From positions 2,148,795 to 2,212,794 of the forward strand of contig CP130629.1 of assembly GCA_030644725.1 (NCBI GenBank): a stretch of DNA of 64,000 nt, written 5' to 3'. Positions 19,562 through 29,326 of the stretch are shown in pieces. The translations under genes were made by a program, and so were the position numbers. Each line of letters starts with the position of its first letter. Within the stretch, counting starts at the first letter, position 1. The DNA comes from Candidatus Electrothrix communis (GTDB taxonomy: Bacteria > Desulfobacterota > Desulfobulbia > Desulfobulbales > Desulfobulbaceae). The notes beneath the pieces were generated by a model. That model saw nothing but the letters and a program-made list of their open reading frames with translations, was not told the origin of the DNA and searched no databases.

Positions 19562-21451
19562 TTATAGAACCCCCATTTTCTTCAAATGCACCTGAAGAAC
19601 AGAAACCGCTGCCGGAGTAACCCCAGAAATACGCGAGGCCTGACCCAACGACAGGGGCCTAACCCGGTTGAGTTTTTCAACGACCTCATGAGAAAGGCCA
19701 GGCATCCCCTTATACGGCATATCCTCGGGCAGTTTGGTTCGTTCCAGTTTCTTGAAACGATCAACCTGCTCCTGCTGACGCTTAATATAGCCAGCATACT
19801 TGATTTGCAACTCTATCTCCCCTTGACAGCGAAGCTCCTCTTCGGAAAAAGAAAACTCTGGTGCCTGCTCTGCAAGCAGAGGTGTCAGCTCTTTCAGATG
19901 CAGTTCTGGTCGGCGCAGCAACTCCGTCAGGGTCATGGCCTGGGTCAACGGCGTACTGCCTAGGGCGGATAATCCCTCATTGACTGAGGAGACGGGTTTG
20001 AGACGAACCGTATTGAGCCGCGCGCATCCCTGCTCAATAGCCTTCTTTTTAGCAAGAAAACCCTGATAGGTCTTCTCGTCCACCAAGCCGAGCTGAAAGC
20101 CAATAGCCCGCAGACGTAAATCCGCATTATCCTCGCGCAGCAATAGTCGGTATTCCGCCCTGGAGGTAAAAAGGCGATAGGGTTCCTTAGTGCCCAAGGT
20201 CACCAGATCATCAATAAGGACACCTATATAGGCCTGAGAACGATCCAGGATCAGAGGAGCCTGATCGCGCACCAGATGCGCCGCATTAATGGCCGCCATC
20301 AGGCCCTGGGCCGCAGCTTCCTCATACCCTGAGGTCCCGTTGATCTGCCCGGCATGAAAAAGACCGCTGACTCGCTTAGTCTCCAAGGAGGGTTTAAGCT
20401 CCAACGGATCAATATAATCGTATTCTATGGCATAACCGGGCCGGATAATCCGGGCGTTTTCCAGCCCGACAATGGAGCGCACCAGCTCAACCTGGGTCTG
20501 CAAAGGCAGGCTGGTAGGAATACCGTTGGGATAGACCTCAACGGTATCCAGCCCTTCCGGTTCGAGAAAAATCTGATGCCGTCCCTTTTCTGGAAAACGC
20601 ATCACCTTATCTTCAATGGACGGGCAGTATCGGGCACCGATGCCTTCAATGATGCCCGAGTACATGGGCGACTGGCCAATCCCGTTCCGGATGACGGCAT
20701 GGGTCTGCTCATTGGTATAGGTGATATAACAGGGCAGCTGGGGCAGGTCCGGTTTTTTCTTATGGGCATTGGCAAAGGAGAACAGGGCTGGCGGATCATC
20801 ACTGTACTGGGGCTCCAACAAGGAGTAATCAATGGTCTTGCCGTCCAGCCGAGGAACCGTGCCGGTCTTCATCCTGCCGACCTCAAAACCTATTCGGCGG
20901 TACCACTGGGCCAGGCTGGTGGAAGCGGCATCTCCCATCCGGCCAGCAGGAAAATTTTTCATCCCGATATGAATAAGACCGTTGAGAAAGGTACCCGTGG
21001 CCACCACCACGGCCCGGACCTGAATGACCTCGTCCAGGGAGGTACGGATACCGACTACCCGATCATTTTCTGTCAGGATCTCATCCACCACGGTCTGGCG
21101 AATTTCTAGGTTTTCCTGCTGCTCCAGGACCGTCTTCATCCGCTGCTGATAGAGGAGGCGGTCGGCCTGAGCTCGGGAAGAACGAACAGCTGGCCCCTTA
21201 CTGGTGTTTAACCGACGAAACTGGATGCCGGTGGCGTCGATATTTTTCGCCATTTCACCGCCCAAGGCATCAATCTCCTTAACCAAATGCCCCTTAGCCA
21301 GTCCGCCCACAGCTGGGTTGCAGGACATGGCCCCGATGGTGTCGGCATTAATAATACAGACCAAGGTCTTGCAGCCCATTCTCGCGGCAGCCAATGCCGC
21401 TTCACAGCCAGCATGTCCGGCCCCTATCACGGCGATATCAAAATCAGTCAT
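19562..21451 (-). CDS. mnmG: tRNA uridine-5-carboxymethylaminomethyl modification enzyme MnmG (GidA)
   Basis: This FAD-dependent partner of MnmE installs the cmnm5 group on U34 of certain tRNAs. The N-terminal Rossmann motif reads GAGHAGCEAALAAARMGCKT. Conserved blocks include SCNPAVGGLAKGHLVKEIDALGG, the catalytic-cysteine region LPCYITYTNE, and RPGYAIEYDYIDP. The C-terminal helical MnmE/tRNA-binding domain ends GVTPAAVSVLQVHLKK. Length (629 residues) is normal. mnmE and rsmG are not in the window. Confidence 0.96.
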   Translation of the reverse strand: MTDFDIAVIGAGHAGCEAALAAARMGCKTLVCIINADTIGAMSCNPAVGGLAKGHLVKEIDALGGEMAKNIDATGIQFRRLNTSKGPAVRSSRAQADRLLYQQRMKTVLEQQENLEIRQTVVDEILTENDRVVGIRTSLDEVIQVRAVVVATGTFLNGLIHIGMKNFPAGRMGDAASTSLAQWYRRIGFEVGRMKTGTVPRLDGKTIDYSLLEPQYSDDPPALFSFANAHKKKPDLPQLPCYITYTNEQTHAVIRNGIGQSPMYSGIIEGIGARYCPSIEDKVMRFPEKGRHQIFLEPEGLDTVEVYPNGIPTSLPLQTQVELVRSIVGLENARIIRPGYAIEYDYIDPLELKPSLETKRVSGLFHAGQINGTSGYEEAAAQGLMAAINAAHLVRDQAPLILDRSQAYIGVLIDDLVTLGTKEPYRLFTSRAEYRLLLREDNADLRLRAIGFQLGLVDEKTYQGFLAKKKAIEQGCARLNTVRLKPVSSVNEGLSALGSTPLTQAMTLTELLRRPELHLKELTPLLAEQAPEFSFSEEELRCQGEIELQIKYAGYIKRQQEQVDRFKKLERTKLPEDMPYKGMPGLSHEVVEKLNRVRPLSLGQASRISGVTPAAVSVLQVHLKKMGVL

Positions 21452-21677
21452 GGTTTTTTTTACAGGTATTATGTATAAAAATGGATAATGTCTCGGGGCA
21501 GCTGGATATTTCCTGCTTCAGCGCCGTAGAGAGTCCTATTCTGTGTTTTCAATACGGTGAAGGCAAAGAGACAAACTGCTCACAGAACCGGGATATGCTG
21601 CGGAACAGCAACATAACAGGTTCTCTGTAAAACTGAAAACCGAAATTCAATCTCCCCGCAGTTTGCGGTGAAAATTT

Positions 21678-23135
21678 ATGCATTTTCTCTCCATCATCCA
21701 TATCATCGGCCTGCTGCTGACAGCAACCGGTAGCTCAATGATTCTTCCCCTGCTCTGTTCACTCTATTACGGGGAATCTGATTTCACAGCTCTTCTCCTT
21801 GCAGCCCTGATCACCGTCGGCATCGGCCTTCCCGGTTGGCTCTGCACCAAGAAGCACACTGAACTGAATATCCGTGACGGCATTATTATCGCGGTTGCAG
21901 GCTGGATTATCGTGTCTTCCGCATCCGCCCTGCCCTTCATGATCCACGGTTCCATCCCGTCCTTTACTGATGCCTTTTTCGAAATGATGTCCGGCTACAC
22001 TACCACCGGAGCAACCATCCTTAACGATATTGAGGCATTGCCACACGGCCTGCTTCTCTGGCGGAGCGAAACCCATCTCCTCGGCGGCATGGGCTTTCTC
22101 ACCCTGATTATCCTCTTTATGCCCAAGGGGATGGGCGGCCTGCGCCTGTTTCGGGCTGAGTCCAGTCCGGGCCAATCCTTTACCGGAGAAAAATTTGCCG
22201 CACGGACCAAGGATACTATGGTTCGCCTCTGGACCGTCTATCTGGGGCTCAACCTCCTCCAGGTCATCCTGCTGACAGGAGGAGGCATGGAGCTGTTTGA
22301 TGCGCTCTGCACCGCCTTCGGCACCCTGTCCACCTCTGGATATTCGCCGAAAAATGCCAGCATCGGCTTTTATAATAATGCCTATTTTGACTGGGTGATT
22401 ATTTTCTTCATGTTTCTCGGCGGCACAAGCTTTGTCCTGCTCTATCACATGATGTACGGCGGCATCAAGGAGATCATCCGTAACACCGAATTTAAATGGT
22501 ATGTTTTCCTGATAGCCTTTTTTTGCCTTGCCGTTTCCTTGATTCTCTGGTGGCACGGCACCTATTCCGGCATCGTGGAGTCTGTCCGCTACGGCACCTT
22601 TCAGGTCATGTCCCTGCTCACCACCACCGGCTTTGGCACAGCGGATTATGAGAAATGGCCCCAGGCAGCCCAGATGTTTCTCTACGTTTCCTGCCTGATC
22701 GGCGGCTGTGCCGGTTCAACGGCCAGTGGCATTAAAATTGTCCACTATGTCATTGTCTGTAAATTTATCTGGGGCACGGTTAGGAAATCCTTTTTCCAGC
22801 CCATGTCCATTGTCTCGGTGCGACTAAACGGCAAGCAGATAGATATCTCCATGATCAATATGGCGATCTGCTATTTTATCGTTAATATCTTTATCATCTT
22901 TATCGGCGGCTGTTTTATGACCTTGGTGGATGACATGGATTATGTCACGGCCATGAGTTCTGTTATCTCCGCTCTCATGACCATCGGTCCCGGCTTCGGG
23001 GAAATCGGGCCGTCAGAGAATTTTTATTATATTTCCAATGTAGGCAAGTGGTTCCTGTCCTGGAACATGATGGTAGGACGCCTGGAGCTCTTTTCTGCGC
23101 TGGTGATTTTTTATCCTTCGTTCTGGAAGAGGTAA
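21678..23135 (+). CDS. trkH: Trk/Ktr-type potassium uptake membrane subunit TrkH
   Basis: This 485-residue inner-membrane potassium-transport subunit has four pore-like repeats. The selectivity-filter segments are visible as SGYTTTGATI, TLSTSGYSP, TTTGFGTADY and TIGPGFGEIG. The CAGSTASGIKIV region is a TrkH hallmark. The start ATG follows GCGGTGA. It is divergent from mnmG across 226 bases. The regulatory partner TrkA is not adjacent. Confidence 0.93.
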   Translation: MHFLSIIHIIGLLLTATGSSMILPLLCSLYYGESDFTALLLAALITVGIGLPGWLCTKKHTELNIRDGIIIAVAGWIIVSSASALPFMIHGSIPSFTDAFFEMMSGYTTTGATILNDIEALPHGLLLWRSETHLLGGMGFLTLIILFMPKGMGGLRLFRAESSPGQSFTGEKFAARTKDTMVRLWTVYLGLNLLQVILLTGGGMELFDALCTAFGTLSTSGYSPKNASIGFYNNAYFDWVIIFFMFLGGTSFVLLYHMMYGGIKEIIRNTEFKWYVFLIAFFCLAVSLILWWHGTYSGIVESVRYGTFQVMSLLTTTGFGTADYEKWPQAAQMFLYVSCLIGGCAGSTASGIKIVHYVIVCKFIWGTVRKSFFQPMSIVSVRLNGKQIDISMINMAICYFIVNIFIIFIGGCFMTLVDDMDYVTAMSSVISALMTIGPGFGEIGPSENFYYISNVGKWFLSWNMMVGRLELFSALVIFYPSFWKR

Positions 23136-23160
23136 GAAACGATTGTATCGGAATCCGTAA

Positions 23161-23232
23161 GGGCCAGCCCCCTGTGCCTGCCCGTTTATTACCGCACGGA
23201 ACGTTCAGGGCGAACACAGGGATTCGCCCCTA
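23161..23232. repeat. dispersed palindromic repeat element (copy 1)
   Basis: Two small palindromes lie in the trkH-pqiA gap: an imperfect GGGCCAG.../...CTGCCC pair at 23161-23183, and a perfect GGGCGAA/TTCGCCC stem at 23208-23214 and 23223-23229. The first module resembles the palindrome at 25093-25114, which suggests a repeated intergenic element family. Confidence 0.5.
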
Positions 23233-23253
23233 CGACAACCCTGCACTCAGGTT

Positions 23254-24567
23254 ATGGCTATCAACCAAAAAAGACATTCTACGGCTCGATTCACAGATCA
23301 ATTCAGCATCTGCCCAGGCTGCGATCTCCTGTTGGAAAAAATTCAGCCCACCTCCACCCATACGGCGGTCTGCCCGCGTTGTCAACGACGTCTCCACAGA
23401 AACCGCCCGGATTCCATCCTTCGGACTGTGGTTCTGTCGCTCACCGGGCTCCTCCTCTACCTGCCAGCAAACTTCGCGCCGCTACTCACCTTTAATATAC
23501 TGGGAGCAGCAACAAGCAGCTCGTTATTTCAAAGCACCTTGAGCATGTTTGATCAGGGAGAGTATCTTGTCGGCATCCTGGTAGTATTGACCGGCCTCAT
23601 CTGCCCTTTGATGATCCTGTCTCTGCTGTTCGGGGTATCAGCAGGCCTCTTCCTTGGCTGGCAGCAAAAATGGATGGCGGTTTTCCTGCACTGGTATCAT
23701 CATCTCACCGAATGGTCCATGACAGATATCTACCTGATCGCTGTGTTCATCACCATCATCAAGATGAACCATGCAGCGGTAATAGGGTATAACCCAGGAT
23801 TTTTTTATTTCATCGGCCTGGTGGCAACAACCGTGGCAGCACAGGCATCCATAGATAAAACCTTGTTCTGGAAGAGGATAGACCGGAAGAAAGAGAAAGA
23901 AAGCTTAGTCATAGCAACCGACGCAGATGTTCGGACCGGCAGAGAAGCAGGACTGCTCCTCTGCCAGAGCTGCCATAAAGTCACTCCCCTTGCCGCAATC
24001 AGCCAACAAGGGTGGACAGCCTGTCCCCGTTGCGGAGAAATGCTGCACATACGCAAACACAACAGTGTCGACCGATCCTGGGCATTGATAGTGACGGCCC
24101 TGCTGCTCACCCTGCCAGCCAATCTGCTGCCCATCATGTCGGTTTCCTCCTTGGGGAGAGTCACCAAGAGCACCATCATCGATGGGATTATCCATTTTTT
24201 CAAGGAGGGTTCCTACGGTATCGGCCTGGTTATCCTGGCCGCATCGGTTCTGGTGCCTCTATTCAAAATAACCGGCATGGGCCTGATCCTGATCTCCATC
24301 CATAATCAATGGACGACCTGGCTTCGCCACAAGGCCTTGATGTTTCGTTTTATCCAGTTTGTCGGACGCTGGTCCATGCTGGATATCTTTGTCATTGCCC
24401 TACTCTGCTCATTAGTGCGCTTTGGCAGCCTCTCCACGGTGGACACGGCACCGGCAGCCTTGTATTTCAGCGCGGTTGTCCTCTGTACCATGTTTGCCGC
24501 CATCAGTTTTGATCCCCGATTACTCTGGGATAGCGCGGAAGAAGAGACGGCTGCCAAAAACGATTAA
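23254..24567 (+). CDS. pqiA: PqiA-like integral membrane protein (two PqiA domains)
   Basis: This 437-residue protein consists of two tandem PqiA domains. Each begins with a zinc-ribbon-like cysteine set (CPGC...CPRC at residues 16-38, CQSC...CPRC at about 237-260). Four hydrophobic segments follow each set (for example LLLYLPANFAPLLTFNILG and LLLTLPANLLPIMSVSSLG). PqiA proteins work with MCE-domain PqiB in lipid transport between envelope membranes and are linked to paraquat response. No pqiB is adjacent. The stop overlaps the convergent gene by four bases. Confidence 0.88.
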   Translation: MAINQKRHSTARFTDQFSICPGCDLLLEKIQPTSTHTAVCPRCQRRLHRNRPDSILRTVVLSLTGLLLYLPANFAPLLTFNILGAATSSSLFQSTLSMFDQGEYLVGILVVLTGLICPLMILSLLFGVSAGLFLGWQQKWMAVFLHWYHHLTEWSMTDIYLIAVFITIIKMNHAAVIGYNPGFFYFIGLVATTVAAQASIDKTLFWKRIDRKKEKESLVIATDADVRTGREAGLLLCQSCHKVTPLAAISQQGWTACPRCGEMLHIRKHNSVDRSWALIVTALLLTLPANLLPIMSVSSLGRVTKSTIIDGIIHFFKEGSYGIGLVILAASVLVPLFKITGMGLILISIHNQWTTWLRHKALMFRFIQFVGRWSMLDIFVIALLCSLVRFGSLSTVDTAPAALYFSAVVLCTMFAAISFDPRLLWDSAEEETAAKND

Positions 24568-24902
24568 TGAGCCTGTTCTTCTGTGGTACCCAGCACCTTG
24601 GCCCAGATCTCTTTCTTCTTCTCTTCAGCAGGTTCCGGCTCGTTCCATTTGATAAACTGCTCCACCACCCGCATAAAATCCCCGTTATCCTTTTTGCATT
24701 GGTCGCAGATGGATTCCGCCTGATCGCGATACATAATAATTTTACTGGCAGGTTCGCCAGCAAGGTCGACTGCTGCCATCTTGCGGCAACCGCAATCCAG
24801 CCGGATAACCGCCACACCCACTGCATCCGGGCTGCCTTCAAAAATGCCCTCAATCATTGCCCTTTCACCCTTTTCCGGGTTTCTCTTCTCTTCTGCTGTC
24901 AT
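24564..24902 (-). CDS. small conserved-looking cysteine protein, function unknown
   Basis: A 112-residue soluble, acidic protein with VIRLDCGCRKMAAVDLAG and ESICDQCKKDNGD, giving a CxC and a CxxC that may bind metal. The frame opens MTAEEKRNPEKGERAMIEGIFEG; the internal MIEGIFEG is an alternative start. It converges on pqiA with a 4-base overlap. I do not recognise the family. Confidence 0.55.
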   Translation of the reverse strand: MTAEEKRNPEKGERAMIEGIFEGSPDAVGVAVIRLDCGCRKMAAVDLAGEPASKIIMYRDQAESICDQCKKDNGDFMRVVEQFIKWNEPEPAEEKKKEIWAKVLGTTEEQAH

Positions 24903-25009
24903 TGTTTTTTCGTTACTCTCTTGTAGGTATTAATATCGTATCTATCACGTCATATTCCTTGAGTTCCCGCAATCTATTCGCTTCCGCTACATCGGTCAAG
25001 CGGGAAAAA

Positions 25010-25140
25010 ACCTAGCACGGGGGAGAATCCCCAGCGATAAATCACTGGGCTCTTGGCGTATGTCCCTCCAGGACAGGAGATTTGCGGCGGAGGGGCAGAC
25101 CTATGTGTCTGCCCTGAATTACCGGGAAGACACGGGGCTG
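25010..25140. repeat. dispersed palindromic repeat element (copy 2) in the gap before pilT
   Basis: The gap 24903-25249 has no gene. It contains a perfect 8-bp palindrome GGGCAGAC/GTCTGCCC (25093-25100, 25107-25114) and nearby GC-rich complementary stretches. The module resembles the one at 23161-23183. The outer limits given are approximate. Confidence 0.45.
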
Positions 25141-25249
25141 CTAGGCCCACCAACTCGTAGCTCTACGACAAAAAACAGTTTTCTTTCTTTTCAGAAAAAA
25201 TTTATGGTATACTCCGCTTAAACTATTGATTCTTTCACGGAGAAATCCT

Positions 25250-26305
25250 ATGGCGATACTGGATAAGGTCTTTAAGGCCGCAATGGATCTCAAGGCGTCA
25301 GACATCCATGTGCTGCCTGGTGAACCGTTTATGATCCGCCGTCTCGGCACGATGATCAGGCTGAAAAGCCAACCCCTGACAGCGGATAATTGCAGAAAGG
25401 TTATTTTAGAAATCCTCACCCCGGAGCAACGAAAAATCCTCGGCAGAGACATGCAGGTGGACTTCGCCTACCAGATCAAAGGATTAGGCAGGTTCAGAGG
25501 CAGTGCCATGTTTCATAATAACGGCCTGAGCTGCATCTTTCGGGCGATCCCCGGAGAAATCCCCTCCTTTGAGCAGCTGGGCATCCCGGATGTGATGTAC
25601 AAAATCCTGGAAAATCATCAGGGAATCGTTTTGGTAACCGGGGCCACCGGTCACGGCAAAACCACCACCCTGGCCGCTATGGTGGATTACATCAACAGCA
25701 ATCATGCCCATCATGTCCTGACGGTTGAAGATCCCATTGAGTTTATCCACCCTCTGAAAAAAGGGGCTATTAACCAGCGTCAACTGGGAACAGACACGCT
25801 GGCCTATTCCAATGCCCTCAAAGGAGCCCTGCGTCAGGACCCGGATGTCATTGTAATCGGTGAACTCCGGGATCTTGATACTATTTCTCTGGCCATTTCC
25901 GCCTCGGAAACCGGCCATCTGGTCATCGGCACCCTGTCCACCTCCGGTGCCGCGAAAACCGTGGACAGAATCATCGATTCCTTCCCTCCGGGCGAGCAGA
26001 ATCAGATTCGGGCCATGCTCAGTGAATCCCTGAAAGCCGTGTTCTCCCAACGTCTCCTGCCGGCCAAGGACGGGTCGCAAATGCACTTGGCTGCCGAGGT
26101 CATGATCGGCAATCTCTCCATCGCCAACCTGATCAAAGACAGCAAAACCTTTCAGATTCGCTCCACCATGCAGATGGGAACCAAGCTGGGCATGAAGCTG
26201 ATGGACGATGCAGTGATTGAGCTGCTGAAGGACGACAAAATTAGTTTAGAAACAGCACAGGCCAATATCGACAAAAAGGAACTGCTCAAACCCTTTATGG
26301 CGTAA
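25250..26305 (+). CDS. PilT/PilU-type type IV pilus retraction ATPase, variant motifs
   Basis: The start is the ATG reading MAILDKVFKAAMDLKASDIHV, which has GGAG nine bases upstream; an earlier TTG has none. The 351-residue protein has the PilT N-domain (ASDIHVLPGEPFMIR) and a RecA-like ATPase core: Walker A GATGHGKTT instead of GPTGSGKST, Asp box EDPIEFIH, Walker B DPDVIVIGELRD, and a His-box reading TLSTSGAAKT in which the usual His (TLHT) is Ser. These changes suggest altered activity, perhaps a PilU-like accessory role. It is followed 33 bases later by a canonical paralogue. Confidence 0.87.
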   Translation: MAILDKVFKAAMDLKASDIHVLPGEPFMIRRLGTMIRLKSQPLTADNCRKVILEILTPEQRKILGRDMQVDFAYQIKGLGRFRGSAMFHNNGLSCIFRAIPGEIPSFEQLGIPDVMYKILENHQGIVLVTGATGHGKTTTLAAMVDYINSNHAHHVLTVEDPIEFIHPLKKGAINQRQLGTDTLAYSNALKGALRQDPDVIVIGELRDLDTISLAISASETGHLVIGTLSTSGAAKTVDRIIDSFPPGEQNQIRAMLSESLKAVFSQRLLPAKDGSQMHLAAEVMIGNLSIANLIKDSKTFQIRSTMQMGTKLGMKLMDDAVIELLKDDKISLETAQANIDKKELLKPFMA

Positions 26306-26338
26306 CACGAATGCAACCGGAAAGGACAGAGAAAAGAT

Positions 26339-27406
26339 ATGACAATAATTGATGGGTACTTCACCCAGATGAAGGAACGCGGGGCCAGTGACCTGCACAT
26401 GGCCATCGGTTTTCCGCCGATGTTGCGCCTGCGGGGTGAGCTCGTGCCTCTTGATGAGCCGATTTTAACCCCGGAGAGCAACCGGAAGATACTTTTTGAA
26501 ATCCTTGATGAGGATCAGCAGGCTGCCATTGACAAAAACAGAGATTTCGACAAGGCCTATGCCCTGGAGGGAGTAGGCCGTTTTCGTTGTAATCTCTTTT
26601 ATCAACAGCGAGGTATCGGGGCAGTTTTTCGGATTATTCCAGCCAAGATTCTCTCTGTGGATCAGCTGGGCCTGCCCGATGTGGTCAGAAATTTTGCTGA
26701 CTACGTGCGCGGGATGGTCCTGGTTACCGGCCCCACTGGCAGCGGCAAATCAACCACTATGGCCGCGATTATCGACCTGATCAACGATAAACATGCCAAG
26801 CATATCATCACCATTGAAGATCCGCTGGAATTTGTCCATCCCAATAAGAAATGCATCTTTTCCCAGCGGGAAATCGGCAGCCATGCCCTCAGTTTCGGCA
26901 AGGCGTTGTCCGTGGCCAACCGGGAAGATCCGGACATCATCCTGGTCGGTGAGATGCGCGACCTGGAAACCATATCCTTGGCCCTGACCTGTGCTGAACT
27001 GGGCATCCTGGTTTTCGGCACCCTGCACACCAACAGCGCAGCCAAGACCATTGACCGGATCATTAATGCCTTTCCAGCTGACCAGCAAGCCCAGACCCGA
27101 ACCATGTTGGCTGACTCGCTTAAGGGCGTGGTTGCCCAGCAGCTCCTTAAAACCAAGGACGGCAAGGGGCGTTGCGCAGCCTTGGAGATTCTGATCGGCT
27201 CCAACGCTTTAGCCAGTATTATCCGGGACGGCAAGATCAACCAGATTGAATCCATGATCCAGACCGGTACTGCCCAGGGCATGCAGACCATGGATCAGCA
27301 TCTTCAACAGCTGATTGACGCGGATAAAATTACGGTTGAGGCGGCTCGGGAAAAGGCGATGAATAAAACCCTGTTTCCGCTACCCGATGGAGCGGAGGAA
27401 GGCTAA
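26339..27406 (+). CDS. pilT: twitching motility / pilus retraction ATPase PilT
   Basis: A 355-residue hexameric retraction ATPase. The N-domain motif ASDLHMAIGFPPMLRLRGEL is followed by a canonical core: Walker A GPTGSGKST, Asp box EDPLEFVHP, Walker B DPDIILVGEMRDLETIS, and His box GTLHTNSAAKTIDRII. The C-terminal NALASIIRDGKINQI corresponds to the AIRNLIRE region needed for retraction. The gene forms an operon with the variant paralogue upstream. Together they suggest type IV pilus-driven motility, although no pilin or assembly genes are in the window. Confidence 0.9.
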   Translation: MTIIDGYFTQMKERGASDLHMAIGFPPMLRLRGELVPLDEPILTPESNRKILFEILDEDQQAAIDKNRDFDKAYALEGVGRFRCNLFYQQRGIGAVFRIIPAKILSVDQLGLPDVVRNFADYVRGMVLVTGPTGSGKSTTMAAIIDLINDKHAKHIITIEDPLEFVHPNKKCIFSQREIGSHALSFGKALSVANREDPDIILVGEMRDLETISLALTCAELGILVFGTLHTNSAAKTIDRIINAFPADQQAQTRTMLADSLKGVVAQQLLKTKDGKGRCAALEILIGSNALASIIRDGKINQIESMIQTGTAQGMQTMDQHLQQLIDADKITVEAAREKAMNKTLFPLPDGAEEG

Positions 27407-27449
27407 CGCTTCATGCGTTCTTTCCTCTCAAAAAGTTGCATCTCTTTCT

Positions 27450-28289
27450 ATGTTTGATAGGCTCAAGGAAAAAATTGGCGAAAGACTCCTCGACTCATCT
27501 ATGGAGATGCTCTCCAAGCTCAACCCAGAATGGATTACGGTTGACCCTGCACGTTTTCATGACCCTGTGGCTCTGGAAACAATATGGCTCCCAGTCAAAT
27601 CAAAAGGGACAACCCGCAAGACGCACAAGCTAAAGAAAATAAACTCTGACCGTTTGGAGTTCCGGGCGACCGTAGGAGAAGCACTGCGCTACCTCCTTCT
27701 TGTCGCAGTGGGTATCGCCCTGTTGTTCTTCCTCTTGGGCCCCGATTTTGCAACAGGGCAGGTATCACTCAACAGAGATCTGCTCATACCAATGCTGATA
27801 TACGCCCTCCCTTTATATTGGGGGGGGCGTCTCCTGTACCACAACACAACACCTCTGGTCTTTGACAGGCAAAAAAGACTCTTTTGGAAAGGGAGAAAAA
27901 CCCCAGAGAGCGACCTTCATGGAGAGTTTTCCAAGCCTTGTGTACGGTTGAACAAAATTCACGCCCTGCAACTTATCCGAAAATATGTAACCAATTGGCG
28001 CTTCCATTCCTCCTTCAGCTACGAACTCAATCTGGTCCTGCAAGACGGCTCACGTATTCACGTTGTACCCGGTGGAAAAAGATCTCATCTCAGAGAAGAT
28101 GCAATTTTTCTTGCCCACTTCTTGCATATTCCTCTTTGGGATGCCACAGACAGTAGTACCTTGTCTCTCCCGGACTACGCGCTTAAGCAGCTTGACAACG
28201 TCAGCCAACAACAAATCAAGAAATTTACGCTCAATATGCAGTCTCCTCAGAAAACGTACAAAGACTACATGAAAAAAAGCCTCCACTGA
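27450..28289 (+). CDS. membrane protein, function unknown
   Basis: I choose the ATG reading MFDRLKEKIGERLLDSSM; an earlier start at 27387 lies inside pilT and adds a segment with no coding character. The 279-residue protein has two hydrophobic segments near residues 85-105 and 118-135 (LLLVAVGIALLFFLLG, LLIPMLIYALPLYWG). A cytoplasmic domain with FSYELNLVLQDGSRIHVVPGG follows. The two-TM-then-soluble layout resembles proteins with a PH-like C-terminal domain, but that is only an outline resemblance. It probably belongs to the pilT transcription unit. Confidence 0.6.
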   Translation: MFDRLKEKIGERLLDSSMEMLSKLNPEWITVDPARFHDPVALETIWLPVKSKGTTRKTHKLKKINSDRLEFRATVGEALRYLLLVAVGIALLFFLLGPDFATGQVSLNRDLLIPMLIYALPLYWGGRLLYHNTTPLVFDRQKRLFWKGRKTPESDLHGEFSKPCVRLNKIHALQLIRKYVTNWRFHSSFSYELNLVLQDGSRIHVVPGGKRSHLREDAIFLAHFLHIPLWDATDSSTLSLPDYALKQLDNVSQQQIKKFTLNMQSPQKTYKDYMKKSLH

Positions 28290-28346
28290 CCTACCCCATC
28301 CGGTCTCTTTAACTTTCCCACCGGCTTCTCAGCGAGATCTTCGGGC

Positions 28347-29054
28347 CTACCTGGGAAACGCCCCGTTATTGATATCAAGACAGGTTCCGTTGATGTACTC
28401 AGGACAATCCGTTGCCAGCCAAAACATCGCCTCAGCCACCTCTTCGGGATAGGCAAACCTGCCGGTATAGACCGCCTCTTTGATCGCCTTCTTTCTCGGC
28501 TCCGGGATAATAGCCAGCATGTCCGTTTCCACAGGACCGGCAGCAACTGCATTCACTACGATCCCCTGGGGCCCAAGGAGCTTGGCAAAGCTCTTGGTCA
28601 TATTAATGAGTCCGGCCTTGGTCATTCCGTACCAAATATCAGGATGCCCGATCTCGCCAGCGATGGAGGCGTTATTAACGATCCGGCCAAAGCCCTTGGC
28701 AATCATGGCTCCGGACAGCTCGGTTATCAGGGCGGCAGGGGCCTGAAGATTAATCTTGAGGATCTGCTCGATCTTTTCCTGGGGATATTCCTGATAGGGC
28801 AGCGCAAACATCACTCCGGCATTATTCAACAAGATATCTATGTCCGGGAGTTGGGCCACCAGGCCGGGAATACCGTTGATATTGCTCAGGTTATACTCAA
28901 TCATCTCGACCTGCCCATGATCCTTGAGCGGGAAATCCGCAAAATCTCTGGCAAGGACGTAGACCTTATGGCCAGCATGGATGAACTTCTCTGTCGCTGC
29001 CAAACCAATTCCCTTATTGCCACCTGTTATCAGGACGTTCCTGCTTGTACTCAT
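28347..29054 (-). CDS. short-chain dehydrogenase/reductase
   Basis: A 235-residue classical SDR. The start MSTSRNVLITGGNKGIG has GAGGAAC just upstream; the longer frame to 29216 is not coding in character. Cofactor motif TGGNKGIG (residues 10-17), NNAG, the active-site Ser in NNASIAGE, and YGMTKAG (Tyr-x3-Lys) are all present. The arrangement resembles FabG/acetoacetyl-CoA reductase-type NAD(P)H-dependent oxidoreductases; the substrate is unknown. It is divergent from hsdM. Confidence 0.88.
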   Translation of the reverse strand: MSTSRNVLITGGNKGIGLAATEKFIHAGHKVYVLARDFADFPLKDHGQVEMIEYNLSNINGIPGLVAQLPDIDILLNNAGVMFALPYQEYPQEKIEQILKINLQAPAALITELSGAMIAKGFGRIVNNASIAGEIGHPDIWYGMTKAGLINMTKSFAKLLGPQGIVVNAVAAGPVETDMLAIIPEPRKKAIKEAVYTGRFAYPEEVAEAMFWLATDCPEYINGTCLDINNGAFPR

Positions 29055-29326
29055 CTGTTCCTCTTTCTTTTGATTTTCGCTTTCTGCTTGATGTACTTTG
29101 GCCCTCTTCCCCAAAAACGACACTCTGTTTCTCCTCAGCATCAGAACATAAACAGGCTGGTTTTTCATCATTAATATCGAACAAAACCGGGTAGGCAGGC
29201 ACGAAGAGCACGGCACGCCGTGCCCCTAAAAACGTAATTGCCTTGAAGATGAGAGCAGGTGATGGTACATCAAGAGAGTTTTATAATTTGCCGTCAATCC
29301 AACTCCCCATAGGAACAACAGAACGC

